NCBI GenBank assembly: GCA_022729635.1
Contig: DZAU01000018.1
Location: forward strand, 15,037 to 34,174
Source: Flavobacterium psychrophilum
GTDB lineage: Bacteria; Bacteroidota; Bacteroidia; Flavobacteriales; Flavobacteriaceae
Direction of reading: 5' to 3'
DNA: 19,138 bases
Shown: positions 1 through 6,815 of the stretch, piece after piece
How the letters are laid out: each line of letters opens with the position of its first letter
Numbering within the stretch: the first letter of the stretch is position 1
Position numbers and translations under genes: made by a program
Notes under the pieces: model-generated
What the model was told of the DNA's origin: nothing
The model's input: only the letters and a program-made list of their open reading frames with translations
Databases searched by the model: none

Positions 1-2852
1 TAATGTAACTCTTTTTTCAAAAATTGCGCTGTGTAGCTTTTTTTATTTTTAGCAACTTCTTCCGGAGTTCCTTTGGCAACGACTTCTCCGCCACCTTTTC
101 CACCTTCTGGACCAATGTCAATAATGTAATCCGCCAGTTTTATCACGTCCATATTGTGTTCGATAATCAAAATAGTATTGCCTTTATCAACCAGTTTATT
201 AATCACTTCCATCAATACCCGAATGTCCTCAAAATGCAGACCAGTCGTGGGTTCGTCCAGAATATAAAAAGTATTTCCAGTATCTTTTTTTGATAATTCT
301 GTTGCTAGTTTAATTCGTTGCGCTTCGCCACCGGAAAGTGTTGTACTTTGTTGACCAAGAGTGATATAACCCAAACCAACATCCTGAATCGTTTTTACTT
401 TTCGATAAATCTTCGGAATATTTTCGAAAAACGGAACTGCCTCATCCACTGTCATATTCAACACATCCGAAATGGATTTTCCCTTGTAACGAATTTCCAA
501 AGTTTCTCTATTAAAACGCTTGCCTTGACAGGTTTCGCACTCCACGTAAACATCGGGTAAAAAGTTCATTTCAATCGTTCGAACGCCTGAACCTTCGCAG
601 GTTTCGCATCGTCCGCCTTTTACATTAAAACTGAAACGTCCTGCTTTATAACCGCGAATCATACTTTCCGAAGTCATTGTAAATAGGTTTCTGATTTCTG
701 TAAAAACTTCGGTATAAGTCGCCGGATTCGAGCGAGGCGTTCTTCCAATCGGACTTTGGTCAATATCAATTACTTTGTCGATGTATTCCAAGCCTTCGAT
801 TTTTTTGTACGGTTTTGGTTTTTTGACACCATTAAAATAAAAGGCATTCAAAATAGGGTAGAGGGTTTCATTAATCAATGTCGATTTTCCGCTTCCCGAA
901 ACGCCGGTCACGCAAATCATTTTGCCCAAAGGCAATTCTATCGACACATTTTTCAGGTTGTTTCCAGTTGCTCCAGTCAGTTTAAGGAAATTTCCGTTGC
1001 CTTCACGACGTTTTTTTGGAATTTCTAATTCCATTTCACCGTTCAAATAAGAAGCTGTCAAAGTATGATCTTTCAAAATTTCTGCAGGCGTTCCTTTGCT
1101 GATGATTTCGCCACCGTGTTTTCCCGCTTTTGGACCAATATCAATTACGTAATCGGCACGGAGAATCATATCTTTATCGTGTTCGACCACAATAACCGAG
1201 TTGCCAATGTCGCGCAATTGTTCCAAAGAATGAATCAATTTGTCGTTGTCTCTTTGGTGTAAACCGATGCTCGGTTCGTCCAGAATGTACAACACACCAA
1301 CCAACTGTGAACCAATTTGTGTCGCCAAACGGATGCGTTGTGCTTCTCCGCCAGAAAGTGATTTCGAACTTCGGCTTAAAGCCAAATAATCTAAACCTAC
1401 GTTCATCAAAAAGTTCAGTCTGTCCTTGATTTCCTTGATGACTTCGGCGGCAATTGTCTTTTGTTTTTCAGATAAATGGGTGTTCAAATCCAGAAACCAA
1501 GCCGTCACGTCCGAAATATCCAAATCACACAATTCAGCGATATTCTTTTCGTTGATTTTGAAAAACAAGGCTTCTTTTTTCAATCGTGAACCTTCGCAAA
1601 CCGGGCAATTTACTTCGTCCATAAACTCTTTTGCCCAACGTTTTATTGTTGTAGAACCGCTTTCGTCGTGTTGGTTTTTGATGAAATGCGAAATCCCTTC
1701 GAACTCGATTTTGTATTCTTTGGTAACACCCAAAACTTTCGATTCGACCGAAAATTTTTCCTTGCCACCATTCAAAATCATTTCCATCGCTTCCTCTGAA
1801 ACGGTTGAAATGGAGTCTGTCAATTTGAAATTAAATTTTTCGCCAATGATTTCCAATTGCTTGAACATCCAACTGCTTTTGTATTCACCCAAAGGTGCAA
1901 AACCTCCTTTATTTATGGATAATTTTGGATTTGGAATTATCTTCTTGATGTTGATTTCGTTTACCGTTCCAAGGCCTTTGCAATGATCGCAAGCGCCTTT
2001 TGGAGAGTTGAACGAGAATAAATTCGGTTCCGGATTTGGATAGGAAATTCCCGTTGTGGGACACATCAAATTCCGGCTGAAAAACCGAATTTCATTCGAG
2101 TCTTGGTCTAAAATCATCAGCACATTTTCGCCGTGATACATCGCCGTAGCAATGCTTTCGGATAATCGTTTCAAATTAGCGTCGTCAGCTCCCCCTTCGG
2201 GGGCGGGGGGGGCTATCACCATTCTGTCAATCACGATTTCGATGTCGTGGGTTTTGTAACGGTCGAGTTTCATTCCCGTAGTAATATCTTTTATGTCGCC
2301 ATTAATACGGACTTTCAGGAAACCTTGTTTGGCAATTTGCTGAAATAATTCGGCATAATGTCCTTTTCTGGCGCGAATTATTGGAGCCAAAATATTGACG
2401 CGTTTTCCAGCAAAATCTTGTGTAATCAATTCTTTGATTTGATCATCATCGTAAGAAACCATTTTTTCTCCCGTGTTGTAACTATAAGCATCAGTTGCTC
2501 GGGCATACAACAAACGCAGAAAATCATAAATTTCTGTAATTGTACCAACAGTCGAGCGAGGACTTTTGCTAGTGGTTTTCTGTTCGATGGCAATAACGGG
2601 AGAAAGTCCATCAATTTTATCTACATCGGGACGTTCCAATCCACCAAGGAATTGGCGGGCATAAGCCGAAAAAGTTTCCACATAACGACGCTGTCCTTCG
2701 GCATAAATCGTATCGAAAGCCAAAGACGATTTCCCCGAACCCGAAAGTCCGGTAATCACCACCAGTTTCTCCCTTGGAATTTGGACGTCTATGTTTTTTA
2801 GATTGTGTACTCGCGCACCCAATACTTCAATGTTGTTATCGTTTTCTAGCAT
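1..2852 (-). CDS. uvrA: UvrA excinuclease ABC subunit A, first copy, runs to the left window edge
   Basis: DNA-damage sensor of nucleotide excision repair: a dimeric ABC-type ATPase that finds lesions and loads UvrB. The ATG at 2850-2852 opens 950 codons; after ...FLKKELH the frame ends on TA at the window edge, so the next codon is either a stop or Tyr. Family length is about 940-950, so the gene is essentially complete. Visible: Walker A GLSGSGKS at residues 35-42, ABC signature LSGGEAQRI near 497, second Walker [10 protein letters not shown] at 650-658, zinc module CETC near 747 and CETC near 770, second signature near 838, then Walker [11 protein letters not shown]. The first zinc module is incomplete: CPTT in place of CxxC, then CDHC near 288. 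Frame was checked at the start, at both signatures, at the second Walker A and at the end. Oddities are a nine-codon GC-rich insertion (residues 214-222) and duplication of its 5' end at 4055-4203. Confidence 0.96.
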   Translation of the reverse strand, partial: MLENDNNIEVLGARVHNLKNIDVQIPREKLVVITGLSGSGKSSLAFDTIYAEGQRRYVETFSAYARQFLGGLERPDVDKIDGLSPVIAIEQKTTSKSPRSTVGTITEIYDFLRLLYARATDAYSYNTGEKMVSYDDDQIKELITQDFAGKRVNILAPIIRARKGHYAELFQQIAKQGFLKVRINGDIKDITTGMKLDRYKTHDIEIVIDRMVIAPPAPEGGADDANLKRLSESIATAMYHGENVLMILDQDSNEIRFFSRNLMCPTTGISYPNPEPNLFSFNSPKGACDHCKGLGTVNEINIKKIIPNPKLSINKGGFAPLGEYKSSWMFKQLEIIGEKFNFKLTDSISTVSEEAMEMILNGGKEKFSVESKVLGVTKEYKIEFEGISHFIKNQHDESGSTTIKRWAKEFMDEVNCPVCEGSRLKKEALFFKINEKNIAELCDLDISDVTAWFLDLNTHLSEKQKTIAAEVIKEIKDRLNFLMNVGLDYLALSRSSKSLSGGEAQRIRLATQIGSQLVGVLYILDEPSIGLHQRDNDKLIHSLEQLRDIGNSVIVVEHDKDMILRADYVIDIGPKAGKHGGEIISKGTPAEILKDHTLTASYLNGEMELEIPKKRREGNGNFLKLTGATGNNLKNVSIELPLGKMICVTGVSGSGKSTLINETLYPILNAFYFNGVKKPKPYKKIEGLEYIDKVIDIDQSPIGRTPRSNPATYTEVFTEIRNLFTMTSESMIRGYKAGRFSFNVKGGRCETCEGSGVRTIEMNFLPDVYVECETCQGKRFNRETLEIRYKGKSISDVLNMTVDEAVPFFENIPKIYRKVKTIQDVGLGYITLGQQSTTLSGGEAQRIKLATELSKKDTGNTFYILDEPTTGLHFEDIRVLMEVINKLVDKGNTILIIEHNMDVIKLADYIIDIGPEGGKGGGEVVAKGTPEEVAKNKKSYTAQFLKKELH
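2187..2213. repeat. 27-bp GC-rich hairpin repeat inside uvrA
   Basis: A block of C5-TTC-G5-C-G7 flanked by AGCT and GCT sits in otherwise AT-rich coding sequence. It can form a CCCCC/GGGGG hairpin with a 3-nt loop. It occupies exactly nine codons of uvrA (minus strand, A-P-P-A-P-E-G-G-A, residues 214-222) and keeps the frame. It lies between the IDRMVI strand and the helix containing KRLSESI. The uvrA paralog in this window has about eight residues across that whole loop, against about fifteen here. I recall similar C-run/G-run repeats dispersed in Flavobacterium genomes, but cannot count copies from one window. Confidence 0.7.
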
Positions 2853-2876
2853 AAATTTTGGCAAAACGCAAAGTTA
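2728..2876. repeat. 149-bp direct repeat, copy 1 (functional 5' end of uvrA)
   Basis: Positions 2728-2876 match 4055-4203 at a constant offset of 1327 with one difference (C at 2867, G at 4194). This copy contains uvrA codons 1-41, two bases of codon 42, the untranslated leader and the -7 promoter box, and it ends at the last base of that box. The two copies bracket the toxin-antitoxin genes. Near identity in a non-selected duplicate implies a recent event. Confidence 0.97.
2869..2876 (-). promoter_or_regulatory. Putative uvrA -7 promoter box
   Basis: The minus strand reads TAACTTTG, matching the Bacteroidota TAnnTTTG consensus, 16 nt before the uvrA ATG. No TTG is visible at the usual 17-21 nt further upstream, neither here nor beside the second copy at 4196-4203. 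The same octamer precedes the 486-residue gene (13631-13638). Confidence 0.5.
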
Positions 2877-2928
2877 CAACAATTGATTTTAGATTTTGGA
2901 TTTGTTGTAAACTTGATTTCTTATTATG

Positions 2929-2950
2929 TAAACAATTTTGTTTATATTTG
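2929..2950. promoter_or_regulatory. Operator palindrome and -7 box of the toxin-antitoxin operon
   Basis: TAAACAA-TT-TTGTTTA (2929-2944) is a perfect 7+2+7 inverted repeat ending 10 bp before the antitoxin ATG. It overlaps TATATTTG (2943-2950), a TAnnTTTG -7 match on the plus strand. Type II antitoxins with an HTH domain commonly repress their own operon by binding such a palindrome over the promoter, so this is the expected autoregulatory site. A start only a few bases after the -7 box would make the mRNA nearly leaderless. Confidence 0.6.
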
Positions 2951-2954
2951 TATT

Positions 2955-3416
2955 ATGAAAACAACACTTGAAATCATAAAAGGCATTCATCCAGGAAAAA
3001 TCGTGGAGCGAGAATTGTTGAAAAAGAACATCAACAAAAGGCAATTTGCAATTACTATCGGCGAACATCCTCAAACTTTAGGAGCCATTATTAAGGGCGA
3101 CCGAAGAATGAATGTAGAATTATCACTTAAAATAGAAGAAAAATTACAACTAGAAGAAGGTTTTTTGATGACGTTGCAAGTTTTCTATGATGTAAAGCAA
3201 GCCAAGAAAAAAAACAGTTTGAAACCCGATATTTCAAAATTGAGCAAAGTTTTATTTTGGGATACTACTTTTGATAAAATTGATTGGCAGCAAATGAAAG
3301 TGGCGGTAATTAAACGTGTTTTTTCGAGAGGAACTGAAGAAGAAAAAGAAGAAATCATACGTTTTTATGGAAAGGAAGTTGTAGAAAAAATCAAATTGTT
3401 AAAACATCAACTGTAA
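2955..3416 (+). CDS. HigA-like antitoxin: HTH plus DUF6922-like C-terminal domain
   Basis: Predicted antitoxin and autorepressor of the following toxin. Length is 153 residues from ATG 2955; an in-frame TTG at 2883 would place coding sequence over the operator, so it is rejected. Residues 12-75 (HPGKIVERELL ... FAITIG ... IIKGDRRM ... LSLKIEEKL ... FLMTLQVFYD) have the layout of a HigA/Xre helix-turn-helix, with the typical HPG start. Residues 96-145 (LFWDTTFDKIDW ... VIKRVFSRGT ... IIRFYGKE) resemble DUF6922, a short domain I recall in Bacteroidota antitoxins paired with AbiEii nucleotidyltransferases. The stop is 6 bp before the toxin start, so the genes are co-transcribed. It lies in the segment inserted into the uvrA 5' end. 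Confidence 0.85.
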   Translation: MKTTLEIIKGIHPGKIVERELLKKNINKRQFAITIGEHPQTLGAIIKGDRRMNVELSLKIEEKLQLEEGFLMTLQVFYDVKQAKKKNSLKPDISKLSKVLFWDTTFDKIDWQQMKVAVIKRVFSRGTEEEKEEIIRFYGKEVVEKIKLLKHQL

Positions 3417-3422
3417 TTTATT

Positions 3423-4082
3423 TTGGAAAATTTACATTGGAACACGGTTTCGCCATTACTTAAAGAAGTTCTTTTTGATTTGATGCAGGAAGAAATTTTT
3501 TCTCCTTTCAGATTGGTTGGAGGAACGGCTTTGAGTTTGCAAATTGGACACCGAATGTCGGTTGATATAGATATGTTTACCGAGGCGGATTATGGATCTA
3601 TTGATTTCGATAGCATTAAAAATTTTCTGAAAAACAAGTATGCTTTTTATAGTTCAAGCCCCATGGATATTGTGGCTTTTGGAACTTATTTTAAAATTGG
3701 TTATTCTGAAAAAGATTGTATAAAGTTAGATTTATATTACACAGATGATTATGTTTTTGAAGAACTCGTTGTTGATATAATTCGAATGGCTTCTATCGAA
3801 GAAATTATCGCTATGAAACTGGATATTGTTCTGCGTGGAGGAAGGAAAAAAGACTTTTGGGATTTGCATTATTTCTTGAATACAATGAACATTGACGAGA
3901 TGATTTCGTATTTTAAGAAACGCTATCCTTATAATGATGACTTTATTAAAATCAAGCAAATGCTCATCAATTTTGCGGCTGCGGATTTAGATTTCGAACC
4001 CAATTGTTTGCTTTCTAAAAACTGGGAACTCATTAAATTAGATTTTGCAGAAAAGATTTCCCCGAACCCGAAAGTCCGGTAA
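3423..4082 (+). CDS. AbiEii/AbiGii-type nucleotidyltransferase toxin
   Basis: Predicted toxin of a type II or AbiE-like module; relatives are polymerase-beta-fold nucleotidyltransferases that inactivate growth, tRNA being a known target in some homologs. Of 219 residues, the core shows GGTALS at 33-38, [10 protein letters not shown] with acidic pair D48 and D50, a third Asp at 103, and the later [18 protein letters not shown] pattern (K132, R138, K143, D144, D147) typical of the family. The chosen start is TTG 3423, 6 bp after the antitoxin stop; the next ATG (3483) would remove the conserved N-terminal helix. The last eight residues (ISPNPKVR) and the TAA are encoded by the uvrA repeat read antisense, so the native C-terminus was probably replaced or trimmed at the junction. 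Catalytic residues are intact. Confidence 0.85.
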   Translation: MENLHWNTVSPLLKEVLFDLMQEEIFSPFRLVGGTALSLQIGHRMSVDIDMFTEADYGSIDFDSIKNFLKNKYAFYSSSPMDIVAFGTYFKIGYSEKDCIKLDLYYTDDYVFEELVVDIIRMASIEEIIAMKLDIVLRGGRKKDFWDLHYFLNTMNIDEMISYFKKRYPYNDDFIKIKQMLINFAAADLDFEPNCLLSKNWELIKLDFAEKISPNPKVR

Positions 4083-4179
4083 TCACCACCAGTTTCTCCC
4101 TTGGAATTTGGACGTCTATGTTTTTTAGATTGTGTACTCGCGCACCCAATACTTCAATGTTGTTATCGTTTTCTAGCAT
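4033..4179 (-). pseudogene. uvrA 5' stub left by the duplication (48 codons)
   Basis: From ATG 4177-4179, codons 1-41 are identical to UvrA up to the Walker A lysine. After the junction at 4055 the frame enters antisense toxin sequence and stops at TAA 4033-4035, giving 48 codons. Its own TAACTTTG -7 box (4196-4203) is retained, so it may still be transcribed, antisense to the toxin 3' end. It carries a P-loop without any ABC core, so enzymatic activity is not expected. Confidence 0.8.
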
Positions 4180-4203
4180 AAATTTTGGCAAAAGGCAAAG
4201 TTA
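4055..4203. repeat. 149-bp direct repeat, copy 2 (orphan uvrA 5' end)
   Basis: Matches 2728-2876 with a single substitution (G at 4194). The left end joins the toxin coding sequence directly. The right end joins the presumed original uvrA upstream region, which now also holds the promoter of the next plus-strand operon. Confidence 0.97.
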
Positions 4204-4238
4204 GGGTTTTTGAGACGCTTTAGAATTATTAAAATTAT

Positions 4239-4270
4239 TTTTGAATTAGAGAGGTTTCTATTTACATTTG
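4239..4270 (+). promoter_or_regulatory. Promoter of the 4286-5709 operon
   Basis: TTTTTG ending at 4243 is followed by 19 nt and then TACATTTG (4263-4270), matching the Bacteroidota TTG-N17-21-TAnnTTTG layout. The ATG at 4286 lies 15 nt downstream. It is one of the two promoters in the window (with 9815-9846) where both boxes fit. Confidence 0.6.
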
Positions 4271-4285
4271 GCTAAAAATTGAAAA

Positions 4286-5188
4286 ATGAAAAAAATAATT
4301 AGAATACTCTTAATTTTGTTAGTTTTTTTTCAAAGTTCAGCTCAAGAGTTAAAACCTGTTTCTAAGGGATTTATAACCATTTCTACTGGTCAAAAAATGG
4401 AATTTTCTGATTTGAAATTTGTTGATAATCAAGTTATATTCACAAATATTGTCACAAAATCACAATTTACCTATTTTTTAAACTCAATAAATTTGATAGA
4501 AGATGAAAGTCATTCTGTAATCTTCAGAAAATTTAAACCTACAAAAAACGAACCTGATTTAATCAAAGAGAAAGAACTCATTCAAGAGAATGACACTCTT
4601 TTTAAGCCTTTTTATCCAGAAGGTGTATATTATTCTAAAGATGATTTTATTAATAAAAAGGTTAGTAATCTCGGTAAACTCATTCCAAAAGGGTTAGTTG
4701 GTTTTGAAAAACCAAAATTAAATACAATTGTGCATAATTGCTTTTTTTATATTGAGTCTTCGGATGAAAAACTTACAAATGTTTTTGCTGTTTCATTTCA
4801 AGGCCATTTATATTTTCAAATAAATGCTATTTTGTCAAATAGGAATAAAAAAGACAGAGCCCAATCTAATGATTTTCCAAATAGTTTCGTGCGGGTAATT
4901 ATTGGAGGGAATAATTATTTTTATACTGAGGCTAATTTAGCAAATGCTTGGGCGCAAGGTTTGGCTTACGGAGGAGTCGGTGGTGCAGTTGGTGGAAGTT
5001 TAGCCAACACTTTTATTTATGGAAAAGGGGTGGTTTGGGATTTTAAAAATTTAGAATTTAATATTTTTAAGAATTGCGAAGATTATAATGATTTCATTAC
5101 ATCAGTTTATCCAGAGGGTGTTCAAGTATGTGTTAATCAACAGGCAAATTACTTAAAAATAAGAGAAATAATTAAAAAAATTAAATAA
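4286..5188 (+). CDS. Secreted or periplasmic protein of unknown function
   Basis: 300 residues. The first 20 form a clear signal peptide: a Lys-Lys start, a hydrophobic core (ILLILLVFF) and a probable cleavage after SSAQ. There is no lipobox cysteine at the signal end, so it is not an obvious lipoprotein. The YPEGVYYSKDDFINKK stretch near 113-128 resembles a motif I have seen in flavobacterial envelope proteins of unknown role, and YPEGV recurs near 275. A glycine-rich, weakly hydrophobic segment (GLAYGGVGGAVGG) lies near 227-239. I do not recognise a catalytic motif. Codon use is strongly AT-biased. Its stop overlaps the next start by one base (TAATG), implying translational coupling. Confidence 0.8.
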   Translation: MKKIIRILLILLVFFQSSAQELKPVSKGFITISTGQKMEFSDLKFVDNQVIFTNIVTKSQFTYFLNSINLIEDESHSVIFRKFKPTKNEPDLIKEKELIQENDTLFKPFYPEGVYYSKDDFINKKVSNLGKLIPKGLVGFEKPKLNTIVHNCFFYIESSDEKLTNVFAVSFQGHLYFQINAILSNRNKKDRAQSNDFPNSFVRVIIGGNNYFYTEANLANAWAQGLAYGGVGGAVGGSLANTFIYGKGVVWDFKNLEFNIFKNCEDYNDFITSVYPEGVQVCVNQQANYLKIREIIKKIK

Positions 5189-5709
5189 TGAATATTTTAG
5201 GAATAGGCTCACGCATAAAACATCCCGATTATGGACTTGGAGTAGTAACCAATGTAACCTCAAAACATTATTGGGTTACTTTTATCGAAAATGGTTTGGA
5301 AACCATTGAAATCGAAAGTAATTTTGAAATCATTGAAGCGGTAGAAGGCGAAGTGGATTCGGTTAGTTTCCACGATGTCGAAAAATCATTGAAGAATTTA
5401 CTGCAAAAATGGAGCGACGTTTCCCAAATAGTTCCAATTGCCGATAAATGGAAAGGCGGAAAAATCATTTTGGAGCCAGGAACTGCAACGCAAAATAAAG
5501 AAGTGCCTATCGATACTTTCTTTCATAAAATCACGATGGTTCGTGATAGAATACGAGTGATGGAGCAAAAAATTAATGCGAGCAATCTTGACGAAATCGA
5601 GAAAATCGATTTGCAACAATACATCACCAGAATTTATGGCAGTTTGACCACTTTTAATGTCTTGTTTAAAAACTCTAATGATTATTTTGTTGGAGAGAAG
5701 ATCAAATAA
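5188..5709 (+). CDS. Hypothetical protein with N-terminal UvrD-C/CarD-like Tudor domain
   Basis: 173 residues, soluble, no signal peptide. Residues 4-45 (GIGSRIKHPDYGLGVVTNVT ... YWVTFIENGLETIEI) follow the small beta-barrel pattern 'G..V.HP.fG.G.V' found at the C-terminus of UvrD/PcrA helicases and in CarD-type RNA-polymerase binders. The rest is probably helical, with a coiled-coil-like stretch near residues 112-140. The function is unknown; nucleic-acid or polymerase contact is only an inference from the fold. It is translationally coupled to the secreted protein upstream and converges on the Fic gene, with a shared hairpin between them. Confidence 0.8.
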   Translation: MNILGIGSRIKHPDYGLGVVTNVTSKHYWVTFIENGLETIEIESNFEIIEAVEGEVDSVSFHDVEKSLKNLLQKWSDVSQIVPIADKWKGGKIILEPGTATQNKEVPIDTFFHKITMVRDRIRVMEQKINASNLDEIEKIDLQQYITRIYGSLTTFNVLFKNSNDYFVGEKIK

Positions 5710-5755
5710 AAAAAGTGTTCAGCCTGCTTGTCGGCAGACAGGCAGGCTGAACACT
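5705..5755. terminator. Strong hairpin terminator between convergent genes
   Basis: AGTGTTCAGCCTGC (5714-5727) pairs perfectly with GCAGGCTGAACACT (5742-5755). The stem continues with TTGTC/GACAG around a GGCA tetraloop, about 19 pairs including one G-T. The adjacent A-run (5705-5713) is a T-run for minus-strand transcripts, so it terminates the Fic gene best; the plus strand has only a weak T-rich tail. The right arm overlaps the Fic stop codon (5754-5756). The inner CCTGCCTGTC-type sequence resembles a dispersed Bacteroidota hairpin. Confidence 0.85.
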
Positions 5756-6713
5756 ATAAAACTCTTTTTCTTTGTCTATTTTCGATATAATCCTCGATGG
5801 CTTCTTTGGTGGTGTACCAATTTCTACCTTCTTTGTAAGCGTCAATTTTGCCTGTTCTAGCCAATAAACTTACGTATTCCTGACCATAAGGACTGCTTGG
5901 TTCGCTAACAATATCCGAAATTTTTTGAAAATCATTATCGTTACCCGGCATCGCATTCAAATAAATATTTAAGCTGCGTTCCAAGGCTTGACACATCAAA
6001 AGCATTAGTTTTTGATAATTACCATTGTTGGCTTGATTGAGCGCTTCGTAGTATTTCTTCCTGTCATTTTTGAGGATGATAGCTGGCGGAAAACCACAAC
6101 GCATCAATAACAAATTCATAGCCAGTCGAACTGTTCGTCCGTTTCCGTCAAAAAATGGATGAATCCAAACGAGTTTATGATGAAAAATTGTAGCCAATTC
6201 AATATCGTTCAATTCTAAAGGATTGGCGTTGACAAAATCAATCAATTCATCCAGCAAATCCGAAACTTTATTGGCGTTTGGCGGAACAAAATTAGCACCC
6301 GAAATACGTACACCACCATTACGCAAGCGTCCTGCAAAATCCTCTTCGATGGAACGCAAAACCAGACTATGTAAAGAAAGAATATCAATATTTCGCAAAA
6401 CATAATCATCGTTAATTATTGAAAATAAATATTCAATTGCTTTATCGTGATTGTGTGTTTCAAAATGTTCCCGAAGCGATTTGCCTTTTATGGTAATTCC
6501 TTCCTGAAGCACCATTTGGGTTTCTCGTAAACTCAAGGTATTTCCTTCGATGCTGTTGGAATTATAGGTCCATTCTATCGATAAACTCTCCCTGATTTTA
6601 TTCAAAGCGATGTTGGGCAAAGGTCTGCTGGCTTGCAAATCTTGCTTTTTTTGGTACAATCTCTCAAAGGTAGATTGAAATTCTGCTCGATATTCTAAAT
6701 CTATTTTCCACAT
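5754..6713 (-). CDS. Fic-domain protein AMP-transferase with C-terminal winged helix
   Basis: Fic enzymes transfer AMP from ATP to target-protein hydroxyls. From ATG 6713 the protein has 319 residues. The catalytic loop HPFFDGNGRTVR (His185) is complete. An N-terminal SNSIEGN (S52 to E56-G57) fits the inhibitory helix [S/T]xxxE[G/N] of class II Fic proteins, so it should be self-inhibited without a separate antitoxin. The substrate flap includes VRISGANFVPPNANKV. The C-terminus (SPYGQEYVSLLARTGKIDAYKEGRNWYTTKEAI) resembles an excisionase or winged-helix DNA-binding domain. An earlier in-frame ATG (6731) adds MYLCWV but overlaps the putative -7 box, so the internal ATG is preferred. An inverted repeat upstream may be its operator. 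It stands alone, convergent with the operon to its left. Confidence 0.92.
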   Translation of the reverse strand: MWKIDLEYRAEFQSTFERLYQKKQDLQASRPLPNIALNKIRESLSIEWTYNSNSIEGNTLSLRETQMVLQEGITIKGKSLREHFETHNHDKAIEYLFSIINDDYVLRNIDILSLHSLVLRSIEEDFAGRLRNGGVRISGANFVPPNANKVSDLLDELIDFVNANPLELNDIELATIFHHKLVWIHPFFDGNGRTVRLAMNLLLMRCGFPPAIILKNDRKKYYEALNQANNGNYQKLMLLMCQALERSLNIYLNAMPGNDNDFQKISDIVSEPSSPYGQEYVSLLARTGKIDAYKEGRNWYTTKEAIEDYIENRQRKRVL

Positions 6714-6720
6714 TACCCAA

Positions 6721-6773
6721 CAAAGATACAATTAATATCGGATATATAAAATTTATTTTCTATCCGATATTAA
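6721..6773 (-). promoter_or_regulatory. Fic promoter box with operator-like inverted repeat
   Basis: The minus strand carries TATCTTTG (6728-6721), a TAnnTTTG match, directly before the Fic ATG. Just upstream are two perfectly inverted 13-bp arms, TTAATATCGGATA (6732-6744) and TATCCGATATTAA (6761-6773), spaced by 16 bp and covering the -33 region. This suits a repressor site, possibly for the Fic protein's own C-terminal DNA-binding domain. It could instead fold as a weak AT-rich hairpin after the upstream uvrA paralog, but lacks a good T-run. Confidence 0.5.
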
Positions 6774-6815
6774 AATTTATTTTTTAGCAATTGGATATGA
6801 ACAGATAATTCCTTT

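Larger units (their letters stand above)
2877..4203. mobile_element. Inserted toxin-antitoxin segment with regenerated target sequence
   Basis: This 1327-bp unit is one repeat copy (4055-4203) plus 1178 bp of unique DNA (2877-4054) carrying the antitoxin and toxin genes. Removing it restores a single uvrA 5' end next to the sequence from 4204 onward, which is therefore the likely ancestral upstream flank. No transposase, integrase or terminal inverted repeat is present inside. The arrangement fits the 'insertion with long target duplication' described for restriction-modification genes. The boundaries are inferred from the repeat ends. Confidence 0.6.

Noticed and set aside
1..2852. uvrA as a frameshifted pseudogene because of the GC-run insertion
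   Set aside because: The reading frame is the same before and after the insertion; both signatures, the second Walker A and the C-terminus are in one phase.
2883..2954. TTG-initiated N-terminal extension of the antitoxin
   Set aside because: It would translate the operator/promoter region; the ATG at 2955 starts right at the conserved HigA-like domain.
2877..4203. Insertion sequence or integron cassette carrying the toxin-antitoxin genes
   Set aside because: No transposase, integrase, terminal inverted repeats or attC-like structure are present; only the long direct repeat of host DNA.
6714..6731. Earlier ATG for Fic adding MYLCWV
   Set aside because: It overlaps the putative -7 box TATCTTTG; Fic relatives commonly start near the MWKIDLEYRAEF segment.
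6732..6773. Rho-independent terminator for the uvrA paralog
   Set aside because: The stem is AT-rich with a 16-nt spacer and no T-run follows on the minus strand; an operator role fits the position better.
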